This document shows positions 1 through 11,439 of a stretch of 64,000 nucleotides of DNA, in pieces. The notes under the pieces are model-generated. The model did not search any database and had not been told where the DNA came from. It saw only the letters and a program-made list of their open reading frames with translations. This DNA is from Batillaria attramentaria. Lineage: Eukaryota > Mollusca > Gastropoda > Batillariidae. Location of the stretch: the NCBI GenBank assembly GCA_018292915.2, contig JACVVK020000325.1:664001-728000 (forward strand), in the 5' to 3' direction. Position 1 is the stretch's first letter. The number at the start of each line of letters is the position of its first letter. The position numbers and the translations under genes are program-made.

Positions 1-430
1 CATCGCAACAACCACTTTCTCCGGTTTAAAGCAGAAACGCGACGGGTAAATCAGTGAATGAAACCAAACACTGCGGCTGGGAGAAGCGTGGCCATATTTG
101 GCCCAGTCACGTGACACGTGATGTCAGAGCACGAGCGTTCCGTCTCGTGCCGTGCAATCCGATCCAGTGATCTTTTTAATCATTCTCCCTTTCTCATCTC
201 TGAATCTGCAGCTGCGTCTTGCGCGGAAATTGCCCGCCGGGTTGCAAATATATCACAACTGAGGCAAACCCAACGCCAAGCCGGTCTTGTCACTGGAAGT
301 TTGATGACTATCACTTTTCAACCCGAAGTCCATTAGTTTTTTTCTCCTCCTCCTTTCAATGTCCGCGGGCATTGAAACTGGAAGCGGCTGTAATCAAAAT
401 AGAATCTAGCGTTGTATTGCGAAGTTGTTG
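1..430. other. Unassigned stretch at the window start, E-box motifs
   Basis: I recognise no gene here. The stretch contains two close CACGTG E-boxes at about 108-120 and is moderately CpG-rich, so it could be the edge of a promoter for a gene to the left. No open frame longer than about 110 codons and no splice-phased exon pair is visible. Confidence 0.25.
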
Positions 431-435
431 CCGGA

Positions 436-500
436 AAGAGAAAGAGAGAGGGAGAGAGAGAGAGAGAGAGAGAGAGTGTGTGTGTGTGTGTGTGTGTGTC
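436..500. repeat. (GA)n-(GT)n compound microsatellite
   Basis: A GA-rich run passes directly into a GT run. The frames crossing it are repeats of Arg-Glu or Val-Cys and are not genes. Confidence 0.9.
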
Positions 501-1038
501 GTCTGCCTCTGCCGAAGGCCACGCAGTTGTTTTCGAGTACGCTGGTCACGTGACGACTAGCCTCGGGTTGCACAATCTAATTCTAAGTTTCCCGTTTTAG
601 TAAACTTGAAGAGGTTCGAGTTTTCAGTGCACCGGTCAGTTAAGCCCACGCGTAGCTTCTTCAAGGTGCTCTGAACTGGGGATTATATAGAGAGAGACTG
701 AGACACTTGATATCATTTGTATATAAATAGATCATTTACTGCGTTCATCTTGACATGAGAATTGTTTGGCCCCAAAGGAAAATGTCCGCTTTTGCATTGC
801 TACGAACCCATTCAGTATAGCTTACCTGGACGAAACGTCCAAATTCTAGAAAATAAAGGCATTTGAACAACTTTTTCGTCCGATAACACTGATTTCTGGG
901 CGATAACTCTTCTAAACATGCGGTAAGAGAAAAATCTTGAAACGTACCTCAGTCTGGAGAATATGACCGGCCATTTTATGTCAAAGTACAAAGACATTCA
1001 ACAAACTTGAAGTTTCGTTGGGAGATGTCTGGAATCAC

Positions 1039-1041
1039 TCA

Positions 1042-1107
<66 letters not shown>
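1039..1107. repeat. (CA)n microsatellite
   Basis: About 69 bp of almost uninterrupted CA dinucleotide. Confidence 0.97.
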
Positions 1108-1110
<3 letters not shown>

Positions 1111-1182
1111 CGGACAATTCCCGCCAAAAAACACGCAGCAGCATCAGTAGTGTGCACATGATGTGTCTGTGACACAGATTTT

Positions 1183-1603
1183 CTTAAAGATCTAAGCTCC
1201 CCAAAAAAAGCTTTCCGAAGTGTGAAAAAAAAATGTACAGAGTCGACCGTGCAAGCACAGTCAACTCTGTCACAGTTGCAGAGTTTTCAGCGTCCCTGAA
1301 ATCCCAATAAAACCAAGGGCAGCCTGATTTCACAGCTCAGTCTGCGTTTTGACACTGAGCGAGAAAGATCGTGCAACACTCAACATCCGCTAGACACTGT
1401 AGCGATGTGTTTCGCTCACTGACCAAAAGCCAAATCATGTCACGGCAAACTCGCGCTCTGGTTTTACATGTATAAGGGTCGCCGAAGCGCTGAAAACTCT
1501 GCAACTGTGACAGAGTTGGCTGTGCTTGCACGGTCGACTCTAAAAAAAATTTCACACTTCGGAAAGTTTTTTTTTTTTTTTTTTTGGAGCTTAGATCTTT
1601 AAG
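1183..1603. mobile_element. Palindromic MITE-like element with ~110-bp terminal inverted repeats
   Basis: The left arm starts CTTAAAGATCTAAGCTCC and the right arm ends with its exact complement. The arms continue inward through a shared block (TTTCCGAAGTGTGAAA, then the AGAGTCGACCGTGC stretch) to about 1,300 and 1,480. The centre carries no coding capacity. A second copy of the inner part lies at 9,685-10,023, so this is a dispersed family and not a chance hairpin. It is most likely a non-autonomous DNA transposon; the superfamily cannot be assigned because no target duplication is clear. Confidence 0.75.
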
Positions 1604-2256
1604 TTACTGTGTGTGTGAAAGTATGTATTGTCTGGTGAAACCGTCGTCACAGTCTCGCTTGTTTTTTTTGTTTTTTTTTTGGTCACTGGAATTTTCTGCT
1701 GCACGGACGGAGGGAGGGGAAATCTGCCCCATCCCATTATAGCTGTTTCCCTGTAAACAACTTTTAAATCATCTTTACGTAGTAGTTGCAATGGATACTT
1801 TGCAGGAGCAACTGCTAGTGAAACGCGGAGACACAGACATCAGCTCTTTTGTTGTTGTTGCTGTGTTGTTGTTATTGTAAACGTTTCCTTTCCGCCTCGA
1901 TTAATTAGAGCGATTACCTCGTGGCTTGTGTCGTCTCGTATTTCTAATCCGGCTGATCTGCGTCTGAACATCATCCTAGTACGTTAGGGGTTTGCTTCAT
2001 TCTTTGTGCAATTTCTCTTCGCATTTTAAAAAAGGTGTAGGGTTACCTTTGCAGGTGCTGAATCACTGGGGAAGAAAAAAAAAACAGAAAAAAAATCAAA
2101 ATTCATTTTTGAGAATGCAAGGTCGTGTGTAGGTTGTTTCATTGTGGGATTTCTATTTTAGGATTTCTGACGTGGGCGCCAACAACACATGGCTCACAAC
2201 TTTCTCTTGTTTATCGTCAGGTGGCTGTGTCGAGGTCATCAGTTGGGAAATGCCGG
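1604..2256. other. Unassigned stretch
   Basis: AT-rich, with homopolymer runs and short GTT repeats. I see no gene, RNA or recognisable element. Confidence 0.4.
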
Positions 2257-2275
2257 GTGTGTGTGTGTGTGTGTG

Positions 2276-2351
<76 letters not shown>

Positions 2352-2353
2352 CG
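2257..2353. repeat. (GT)n microsatellite with terminal (GC)n
   Basis: About 95 bp of GT with one GC interruption, ending in a short CG run. Open frames of up to 142 codons across it are repeat artefacts. Confidence 0.97.
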
Positions 2354-3240
2354 GGCGTGTTGTTGTTGTTCTTGTTAATGGAAAGAGAGATTCAGAGACT
2401 GAGCCAGACAGACACGGAGACACACTGAGGCGGACGGACAGACAAAGACAAAGAGACAGGGGATGCGTGCTCTGTTGGCAATGGAGAGCGAGAGACAGAC
2501 AGAGACGGAGGGGGGAAAAAAGGGGGGACGAGGGGAGGGGAGGGGTTGAGTAAGCTGCTTTTACTGAAAACGTTTGAAATGATATTGTCAGTGTCATGTG
2601 TCAGCCCGAAATTGGCAGCAAAAGTCATTAAGAGGTCACGGGGTGCCTGATTAATAATCTGTCCTGCCAGATTAAAAGCGGAAACTCAATTTTCTACATT
2701 GAGTTCTGGACGTTCCTTAAATACGTGTCAGCTGCGACATTTAAAAAAAAAAAATTCGTCCCTCTACGTTTTTCGGTTCGATTTTTGTTATTTGACACAA
2801 GACACCAGAAACAATTTACTGACGACACGTACCTGTGACGTACCTGTTTCTTTTTTCGCCCGAACATGACGTCAACGTAAATTAAGATTGCTGCGCTCAA
2901 GGCTTGGTTTCCTAATGTGCGCGCTTCAAGCAGCTGCAGCCATCACGACCGTGCATATCACTCCTGCACCGCCTTCCCACCCCCCACCCCCACCACACCC
3001 CCCTCCCCCCTCCCCCTTTCCCCCCACTTCCTTGTTTTTAAGCAACGGCAGATTGAAAATTGACCAGTGTTTGGCAAAAACTTTTCCGTTACAACTGAAA
3101 TAAATTGTGCTTCTTCTGGGTTGTCGTGTGTTTGTTTGTTTGTTTGTTTGATTGTGTCAGTGTTTGTTTGTGTCAGTGTTGGTTTGTGTCGGTTTGTGAT
3201 CATTTGAATTTATTAAGTGAACATACTGTAGGTATGAAAA

Positions 3241-3497
3241 CTCGCCCCCGAACCCCCCCCCTTCTCCCCCCCCCCCCCCCACGACTCTCGTTTTCATTTG
3301 TGTTTTTGTTGTTGTTGTTGTTGTTGTTGTTTTTTTTGTTGTTGTTGTTTTTTTTTTTTTTTTTTTTGGGGGGGGGGGGTACTGAACACGAAATCGATTA
3401 GCAGCATTCCGTTTCCACAGCGTCACGATATATAGTGTGTCCCCGGTTGATCGTTCTGGTTGCAATCCATTCATTTTTCGATCCAGTACACCCGCCG

Positions 3498-3540
<43 letters not shown>

Positions 3541-3549
3541 ACACACACA
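3241..3549. repeat. Homopolymer cluster: poly-C, (GTT)n, poly-T/poly-G, long poly-C
   Basis: Poly-C near 3,246-3,281 is followed by GTT repeats, T and G runs (3,301-3,380) and a ~45-bp poly-C at 3,497-3,540 leading into CA. Homopolymers this long are often collapsed or mis-sized by sequencing. Confidence 0.9.
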
Positions 3550-3584
3550 CCCAAACTTGGGACCAGAAGATACCCACCAACAAG

Positions 3585-3598
3585 GGTCGTGTGTGTCA

Positions 3599-3675
<77 letters not shown>

Positions 3676-3680
3676 CGCGC

Positions 3681-3777
<97 letters not shown>

Positions 3778-3888
3778 CGTGTGCGTGTGTGTGTGTGTGT
3801 CCATAACAAAGACAAAGTGTTCTCTTTTGCACGGTATTGTGTGTAAAATAAGAGGATATAGTCCTGTTGATGTGCGTGCGTGCGTGAC

Positions 3889-3977
<89 letters not shown>

Positions 3978-4019
3978 ACGGTGTGTGTGCGCGCGTGTGT
4001 GCGCGTGTGTATGTGTGTC
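3585..4019. repeat. Very long compound (GT)n/(GC)n tract
   Basis: Two large blocks (3,589-3,800 and 3,890-4,019) of GT with CGCG interruptions. They are separated by about 80 bp of unique sequence, part of which (AAGTGTTCTCTTT followed by a GTATTGTGT block) is repeated after the second block. This points to local duplication of the repeat with its flank. Confidence 0.95.
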
Positions 4020-5035
4020 CGTACTAAAGTGTTCTCTTTCCGCCGGTATTGTGTCTAAAATAAGAGAATATTATAAAGTCCTGTTGACTTCTTCAGATCC
4101 GCAATTGACGTGATCCTCAAGCTGAAGATGGTGTCAAAAAAGTAACACGCAGAGGAACCCTTTGAAACGAGAGAGAGAGAGAGAGCGAGAGCGATGATTC
4201 TGATAACTTTCTGATGACTTCCAAGTGCCAGTACAGATGGGAAGACTTCCAAGTTTTTCAAGTTCTACAAACATACACTGGTGTACCCTCGTTAAAAATG
4301 TAAAATGTAGGTTTCACAATTGCGCCGAAAATCAGCCTCTGAAAACAGTCGTCTGTAGAGGAAGCCACACCAACAGCCCGGGGGGGGGGGGGGGGTGGGG
4401 GGGGGCGTGGGCGGGGGCAACCCTGTTCCAGGGGCGGCGATCCTCTACTACAGCCTGGAACAGGAAAGAGACGGGGGGCAGGGAGAGAGGTCGGTAAGGA
4501 ACGTTTGTCAAGCATGCAACAACGTTGTGGAGAACTTTTCATCGAATGCGCTTAGTCCGTGCATCAAAACCAGTCACTTGGGACACAGTATACAGCGTCG
4601 GAAACCATCGTGGTGACTAGGGTTGGTGTATATATTGTTCTACGTACGTATAGAAACGTACCGCGTACTAAGCAGACGACGTTATTTGGTTGCGGACTGA
4701 ACACCAGCTAGACGGCGCTGATTGGTTGCTATTTTTAGCGCCTTGGTCGTATGGACGTGTAATACAGGTATCAGTGGAAGCGGTAGGCCAAAGAAAGTCA
4801 TATTTCATTCAGTCTCTGCTAACTGTATTAGTCCGGCGGAAGCCGCAAGGTCACGAAAATGGTCAACTCTGGTCCTGCTACATGGAATACTTTACCAAAA
4901 CCCCTCAGAGATTGTCCTACCCTGTCGTCTTTTTAATCTAATCTTAAGACACACTTGTTTTTAAAGTATCTGGACTGATCTGCGCGATCATACTTAGCTG
5001 TGATCTCAAAATGCGCAAGGGTGGCATCATATGCA

Positions 5036-5183
5036 AGTCTTATAGTGTCAGTCTTATAGTGTCAGTCTTATAGTGTCAGTCTTATAGCGTCAGTCTTATA
5101 GCGTCAGTCTTATAGCGTCAGTCTTATAGTGTCAGTCTTATAGCGTCAGTCTTATAGCGTCAGTCTTATAGTGTCAGTCTTAC
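5036..5183. repeat. 14-bp tandem array
   Basis: About eleven direct copies of a 14-bp unit, TCTTATAGTGTCAG, with a recurring T/C variant (AGTG or AGCG). The variants are interspersed, as expected from unequal exchange. Confidence 0.95.
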
Positions 5184-5325
5184 TTTTAGCTCCTCACCAC
5201 TGCTATCTATTAGGGTTTTATCTGGCTCACTTCAGTCTATCCTTTTGTTTTTGATGTTATCACTGGTACTTGTTCTTGGTTTTTAATCTTGGTCTCTGCC
5301 TGTCCTTTATTTTTTTTCTACTCAG

Positions 5326-5327
<2 letters not shown>

Positions 5328-5411
<84 letters not shown>
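5328..5411. repeat. (GT)n microsatellite
   Basis: About 84 bp of pure GT inside the 3' region of the LINE remnant. Confidence 0.97.
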
Positions 5412-5412
<1 letters not shown>

Positions 5413-6039
5413 CTTTTACTTTTATAGTTGTTCTTACCGAGTGTACATTGAGTGAATGTTTTTTTGGTCTTTTTTAAACTTCGGTTATAAATTGTAAGGC
5501 GCCTAGAGGTCGTTCCGGCCGGGCATAGGCGCCCTATAAATATTATTATTATTATTATTATTATATTAATGACCAAAAGGAACATTTATTCATTTGGAAA
5601 ACCGTCTCAGAGCTTTGTAAGAGGCAGTTCAGTTTTCCCTCAAAGAACTCATTTCAAATATAGAGACTTCAACTGAGTGAAATGATGAGTGCGCAGAGCA
5701 ACACATCAGTTCTGAAAAGAAACTGAAACGACACCGCAGCAGAAGGCTGTAATTTTGCACTTGTCTTCTGGTGTCATTTTTGTTGTTGTTGTTTTACACC
5801 GTGAGCAGCCCAATCTTAGAACAGGTCGTGTAGGTGGGTATAAGGCGTCAACATCAAAAACCTCGATCAACTAGGACGCCACGGCTCTAAAGCTAGCGGA
5901 AAGTACGCCATCTTGGTGGGCTTCGCGGTGGCTCATAGGTGAAGCACATTGACTTATGGGATCAAAGTGCTTCCGGTAGTAAGCTAAATGATAGTGGTTA
6001 GCATGACTTCCCTTGTTTTACTATGCTGACATTTGGTTG

Positions 6040-6040
<1 letters not shown>

Positions 6041-6095
<55 letters not shown>

Positions 6096-6096
6096 C

Positions 6097-6154
<58 letters not shown>
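6041..6154. repeat. (GT)n microsatellite, two blocks
   Basis: Two GT blocks split by a single GACG interruption. Confidence 0.97.
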
Positions 6155-6469
6155 ATGTTTATTGTCTTGAGGGCAACTGTGACAGTCTTGTCAGGTTTCA
6201 TATCGGAATGTAGTGACGCCGGGTCAGATGTCTCGGGTGGGTGGGTCACAGTGGGTGTCTGGGAGTTTCAACGTCCAGATGTTTCGGAAATCATAGTACA
6301 AGAACAAGAAGAACCTTTACTTTACAACAGTAGAAGTTTCACAGAGGTATATTCATACCAACTTTAAAACTTGCCCTTCCTACACTACTACTGAGTACAT
6401 GGACTAAATCTACTGTCAACAAAAGAAGGAGGAAAAAAAACACTGAGATAATAGGACGGTAAGGGCAAA

Positions 6470-6529
<60 letters not shown>

Positions 6530-6570
6530 CCCCCCTCCCCCCCCACCCCACCCACCACACACACACACTA
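6470..6570. repeat. (CA)n tract with C-rich flank
   Basis: About 55 bp of CA is followed by a C-rich stretch and another short CA run. Confidence 0.95.
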
Positions 6571-6699
6571 CGGGAAGTTCAGGCCGGATTCAGTTTAAAC
6601 GAAAACACCAGCTGATATTTGTCGGGCCTCCGGGCGGGGGAGGGGGGAGGGTGGTGGAAAAGTTGCCAACGCTGCAAAAAAGCAAACATTCAGTTAAAT

Positions 6700-6830
6700 G
6701 ACTGTTCACGTCTGCGCGCCAAAATTAATAGACAGTCAGGCCGCCTTGCGCGACACTGATACCCACGGCGCATGCGCGAAGCTGCCGGTCTCTTAGGCTA
6801 CGTGACGGTATTAGCTTCCGGAGCATGTAG
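6700..6830. promoter_or_regulatory. Possible CpG promoter element with an NRF1-like palindrome
   Basis: A short CpG-dense island in AT-rich surroundings contains GGCGCATGCGCG at about 6,768, a match to the GCGCATGCGC palindrome bound by NRF1 in animals, and a nearby ACGTGACGG. No coding exon can be tied to it, so a promoter call is only a suggestion. Confidence 0.25.
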
Positions 6831-7779
6831 TAACCACTCGGCTAAATATAGTCTAAAATCTTTGCCCCTTCAGTTTTAAAATTTGTGTGCAGAGTAAAAA
6901 ATGGCAGTCTGGTGCTTTTTGTTGGCTTTGTAAACAGGTTTCATGCCAGGTAAAAGTAAAATTAGGGAAAAATGAGGCTGGCTTGTGGACTATTTGTATT
7001 CATGCGCGGCTGGCACAGGAGCCAGCAGACGACCGTGGAATGAGGGGGTATGTGGTCGCAGCCAACATTGCCAAAAAACGGAATATTGGAATTTGTTTAA
7101 ATTTCCTCTACACATGAGTCTATGGCTGCCTGATTTTTGTGAATTTTTTGGTGAATTTTAAAGCATTTCTAGGGTGTCATCTGCAGCGTTATGTGTAAGA
7201 GGAATATATAGCGTTTTCCTCCAGATTTGCATCTGTGTCGCGTAGCCTGTATACGTAGCTTCACGCTTATACGTGCAGCTGTGCTGAGTACGTGTGTAAA
7301 TCTGCGGCCGAAGACAGGAGACGGCATCCTCTGACCAGTACCGACATCAGTGTGTCAGTCCATCCACAGCCCCGCCTCTCCCTGACCACGGTCCACGCGA
7401 TCCCACATTTAGCCTCGCACGTGCATCACCACATGCGGTGTATGTAATTGATAGAATCCGAGGGATGGGATAGGCGGGGAGGTTGCGCGGGGGTGGGGTG
7501 GGGGGGGGGGGCTGTTTGGAGACAGTGAAGCGGTGGGGGGGGGGGGGGTGTTGTCAAGCTGATGGCGTATTACATGCTTCGTTTATTAGTCGGTTCATTG
7601 CATCCCTGACTGAGTCACGCACAATACTGACGTGGTCAGTGACTGCTAAACCGCTGTGACGGTGACTGACTGTGATAATTGTCTCATTACACAACTCGGC
7701 AGTCACTGAGTGACTCCGGCCCTGTCCGGTCGGCAAACTCAGGCAGTAACATGTGACAGCTTACAGTAACGCGTACGTG

Positions 7780-7785
7780 TGTGTG

Positions 7786-7848
<63 letters not shown>
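7780..7848. repeat. (GT)n microsatellite
   Basis: About 65 bp of GT. Confidence 0.96.
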
Positions 7849-7849
<1 letters not shown>

Positions 7850-9060
7850 TGTAACTTAACAGGAGCGGTACAAAATGTGTGCACTAAATGTTTGAAAGTA
7901 CATGTACGTCAAAGTTACCTCTTTTTTAAATCAACGGGCATTTGCTCAAAGTCTGATTTAAAATTTCTTCCACTTTTAAAAATACCTAATAAATGATTTT
8001 CCAACACTATGAAATACATTGCCAGGCGGCTTATTTTCTCTCTCGAGTACCTCCACACTACTAGTTGTATCTACTTACGTCACAGGAATATTACCCAATG
8101 ATATTATAGAAAACACATTCCATTTTATGCACAATATATACTACTTTCTGAATTCTGCACTCCACACGGTCATTTCTTAGTCAGTGACGCCCAACCTTCG
8201 GCACAAAGCCGGATATTTCATGTATAGACACCACTTACAAAATAAACGGCATCGCAATGCGCTTATTTCAATGGATTCACTGAACCCGGCCAGTGTCCGC
8301 ATTGCTGACACCAGGGACGACTTCCGTGTACGTCTCCGTTTCGACCACTGGTCATAATGCTGACACACGAAATGGCGGAAACCGACAAATTCATCATCCG
8401 GCGAACAGCGGTTGGCCCGCAAAGACACGCGTAGGAGTCTAATGGAGATAGTTCGACCTGTCTGATGCAAAGCCCGTCGGCGAGGTCGGTCACAACGTGA
8501 ACTGAAGTGTTGAATACGGCTTTTAGCTCGTTTCCATGTCGAGTCACGTGTAGAACCATGCATCTCGCGAGAGTCGCGTGTCCGCGCACGCGCTGACAGG
8601 CCGGACAGGCTTGTCAATATCAGCCGTGCATGTGCCTATAATTGTGACATCACAGATCAGTAACGATCTTCGGCACCGGCCGTTCTGCCCGACAACGCAA
8701 ATGAGCGATTGCTTGAAAGTCAAACGCGTGATCACTAATTCCTCGCCGTGCTTGGCGACCGTGGTGCGTAACCGGCTGACTCGGCCGGCGATGGGGCGAA
8801 AATTAATTCAATCAACGAAAAGAAATAACCGGCTTTGTGAGTTATCCATTCGCGAAGTTGTTTTTGGTCCGCCACTGATCCCTGGCGCGTGACAAATTTC
8901 TTTCATTTCTTTTCTGTCGACCGCTTTGCTGAACCGGACGACTTCGTGCTTCACCCATTCGCGAAATTATATCTCGTCTCCCCCCCCCCCTCCCCCCGGT
9001 CTCTGTTACGACATCAGCAGATAGATAGATGTATACATACATAATACGCTAGATATTGAT
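7850..9060. other. Unassigned stretch, CpG-rich between 8.2 and 8.9 kb
   Basis: Overlapping frames of 60-146 codons exist on both strands at 8,177-8,892, but none shows a recognisable domain and their residues look like random CpG-rich translation (high Arg, Ser, Cys). I therefore call no gene. The raised CpG suggests an old promoter or an unidentified repeat. Confidence 0.3.
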
Positions 9061-9071
9061 AGACGGACAAA

Positions 9072-9072
<1 letters not shown>

Positions 9073-9144
<72 letters not shown>

Positions 9145-9145
9145 C
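9073..9145. repeat. (GACA)n-(GATA)n compound microsatellite
   Basis: About nine GACA units pass into about nine GATA units. Confidence 0.97.
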
Positions 9146-9212
9146 GCTGAGATAGATACGGAAGTGGCACAATAACACCTAAAATTATACTCGTCATACT
9201 GAGAAGGAAAGA

Positions 9213-9213
<1 letters not shown>

Positions 9214-9274
<61 letters not shown>
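9214..9274. repeat. (CA)n microsatellite
   Basis: About 60 bp of CA. Confidence 0.97.
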
Positions 9275-9276
<2 letters not shown>

Positions 9277-9684
9277 AATAACTCTAGTCATTGCATTTGT
9301 TTGACATGAAACCACTGAACGACTGTGGAAAGATGATCTCTGATGGCATCACTGCCTCTCAATACCTGCTAAAAAAAAAAATAAAAAAAAGGACAAACAC
9401 GTGACTAATTACGTAAGCAGTCAAGTTACAAAAGCCAAAAATTCAGTCATGCACAAGCATTTTGTTCGAAGCCGTATGTGGAGCGTGTGCTGAGAGAGAT
9501 TAATTGTGATCGATTTTTGAGACGTTTTCGCCGTGGCCAGCCTGTTCAGTCGAGCTTTGCTAAGAAAGGTCTACGGCTTTCGCAAGTTTCACGCTTCAGA
9601 ATAAATTACACGTCTGCAATCTCAACAAAAAGCCGCAAACACTTGTGTTTGGTTGTTGTTGTTCTTCTTGTTGTTGTTTAAACT

Positions 9685-10023
9685 ATCTGTCACAGTTACA
9701 GAGTTTTCAGTGTCCCTGAAACCCCTATTCATAAAAGCCAAGGACAGCCTGATTTCACAGCTCAGTTTGCGTTTTGACGTTGAACGAGGGTGGGTGGGTG
9801 GGTGGGTGTTTGGGGGTTTAACGTCCTTTTCCACCACAGAACGAGAAAGATCGCAGTGGCTAGTCTTCTTATGCAGCACACAACACCCGCTAGACGCTGT
9901 ACATTCGTGATGTGTCCCGCTCACTGACCAAAAGCACAATGAAATCACCGCAAACTCACGCTCAGGTTTTTAAAGGGTCTCCGAAGCCCTGAAAACTCTG
10001 CAACTTTGACAGAGTTGCCTGAA
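9685..10023. mobile_element. Second copy of the palindromic MITE, interrupted by a SINE tail
   Basis: It shares the inner arms and centre of the element at 1,183-1,603: CACAGTTACAGAGTTTTCAG, then the AAGGACAGCCTGATTTCAC block, then the inverted CTGAAAACTCTGCAAC. The outer arms are missing or diverged. A 50-bp SINE I fragment sits in the centre at a position where the first copy is continuous. Confidence 0.75.
9789..9838 (-). mobile_element. SINE I, 3' fragment only
   Basis: Only the tail is present: (GGGT)n, then TTTGGGGGTTTAACGTCC and TTTTCCACCACA on the plus strand. It is flanked by a 7-bp duplication GAACGAG (9,782-9,788 and 9,839-9,845), and the first MITE copy has the uninterrupted site, so this is a real 5'-truncated insertion. 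Confidence 0.85.
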
Positions 10024-10051
10024 TTATGCACAGTCGCAGGAGTCGCAGTTT

Positions 10052-10053
<2 letters not shown>

Positions 10054-10135
<82 letters not shown>
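10054..10135. repeat. (CA)n microsatellite
   Basis: About 80 bp of CA. Confidence 0.97.
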
Positions 10136-10136
<1 letters not shown>

Positions 10137-10354
10137 CTCAGAATGATGTGTAAACCTAAAAATCTTAAAGTTTGGGACTTTGGTTTAAACATTTTTATTC
10201 ATTGAAACCGGATCACCGTCAAGCAGTAACAGTATTACGTTGGAAAGAGCACAACAAGTAAAACTTATATACGTGCTCATCAAAGTTTGGGACTTTAACT
10301 ATTAAGCTGGGTCACCTTTCAGACACTCCGTTTCTGGGCAGGTTTTCGACCTAT

Positions 10355-10361
10355 AGTATAA

Positions 10362-10392
<31 letters not shown>

Positions 10393-10450
10393 TGGGTACT
10401 TAAAGGACGCCCTCCCTCTCGCGGGAACTCAGGGCGCCTTACAAAGAACA
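10355..10450 (-). mobile_element. LINE/SINE 3' tail remnant
   Basis: On the minus strand the order is TTTGTAAGGCGCCCTGAG, a GC-rich spacer, then an (ATT)n tail at 10,360-10,390. This resembles the 3' end of the LINE at about 5,490-5,563. No coding part is retained. Confidence 0.5.
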
Positions 10451-10510
10451 CACACTCACTCACCCAGAAACACACACAACATGCCTTCACACATACATAT
10501 TTCTCGTCCG

Positions 10511-10513
<3 letters not shown>

Positions 10514-10572
<59 letters not shown>
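10514..10572. repeat. (GT)n microsatellite
   Basis: About 58 bp of GT. Confidence 0.97.
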
Positions 10573-11255
10573 ACTGTTTAAGCCATTACACATAAACTTT
10601 CTTTCTTTCGAAGACGGAAGTCAGTTGAAAACTCAGTGCCGGCACGGACGGACCACCTCAGCGGACGATTTCACAGTTCAAGCAATTGCGCAAAAAGACT
10701 GACGTTAGCGTCCTGCATAACCAAACCGGCTCCCGCCAAGAATAATGCATCAGCGCGTTGTCACGACAGATCTGGGGTGATAATTACCGGAGAATGCGGG
10801 AGACGTGTTCGAGTCACGTGCCCGCGGGCATGCACAAAGCGAGGCCCTAGTGTCACTGATGATGTGGTCAAGATTGACCTTTACCGCCAGCTACACGTAG
10901 CTCGTTAGTGGCTGCAGTTTATGCCAGCCGCTTTCCTGTCTCCAGCCAGTTTTCAATCAAAAATACTTACAACCACGTGTCGACACCGACTGTGTCTAAA
11001 TCCGGGTCTTGGGCTTGGGCATGCGTAACGCATTCCCGGTTTTTATCCGACTGGTTACGAGTTGAACGATTTATATTGGTGACGTTCAAGACACGATCAT
11101 GACGTATGATACCCCCCTCCCCCTCCCTTCCCCCATCCGCTGTCAGTCTTCCTAAATTGTTTTCAATGATAATATTTATTTCGTTCTGAGCTGTTTTCGT
11201 GGCACACGATGTTATCATCGCACTACTTGACACCTGGACACTCCAGTCTTCTTCT

Positions 11256-11426
11256 GGGAAGCCGGGGTGGTCGAATGGTAGAGCGGCGTTGGACTTCTAA
11301 TGCTCGGGTCGTGAGTTCAATCCCGGCTGGGGCCAAATATTTGTGCTGCCTTTTTCATTGTTGCCCCGTCTTTGATATCACCCTATGTGGTGGAAAAGGA
11401 CGTTAAACCCCCAAACACCCACCCAC
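11256..11426 (+). mobile_element. SINE I, full-length tRNA-derived copy
   Basis: The tRNA-like head starts at GCCGGGGTGG; it has a perfect box A (TGGTCGAATGG) and a near-consensus box B (AGTTCAATCCC). The body runs through AAATATTTGTGCTG and ACGTTAAACCCCC to a (CCCA)n end. It is flanked by a 13-bp duplication CCAGTCTTCTTCT (11,243-11,255 and 11,427-11,439). The insertion is inside the 3' tail of the LINE next to it. Confidence 0.93.
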
Positions 11427-11439
11427 CCAGTCTTCTTCT

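Larger units (their letters stand above)
4664..5567 (+). mobile_element. Degenerate LINE 3' end (CR1/L2-like)
   Basis: In one plus frame at about 4,853-4,965 the translation reads GPATWNTLPKPLRDCPTLSSF, a stop, then SNLKTHLF. This matches the tail typical of the reverse-transcriptase ORF of CR1/L2-like LINEs (a WNSLP...LSSFKS.LKTHLF pattern, from family knowledge). It is followed by a 3' region with a 14-bp tandem array and a (GT)n tract, then a TAAGGCGCC...CGCCCTATAAATATT end with an (ATT)n tail at 5,541-5,563. The ORF is broken by stops and nothing upstream is intact. The 4,664-4,880 part has a diverged copy at 57,608-57,785. Confidence 0.6.

Noticed and set aside
2125..4113. Many open frames of 80-215 codons through GT/CA repeats on both strands
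   Set aside because: They translate to Val-Cys, Thr-His or poly-Pro/poly-Gly repeats and exist only because dinucleotide repeats lack stops.
8177..8617. 146-codon minus-strand frame
   Set aside because: No domain, an overlapping 108-codon frame on the same strand, CpG-driven composition and no splice or promoter context.
11262..11335. tRNA-like sequence (and the same at about ten other sites)
   Set aside because: Boxes A and B are present, but the sequence continues into a shared SINE body and tail with target duplications, and the acceptor stem does not close. These are SINE heads, not tRNA genes.
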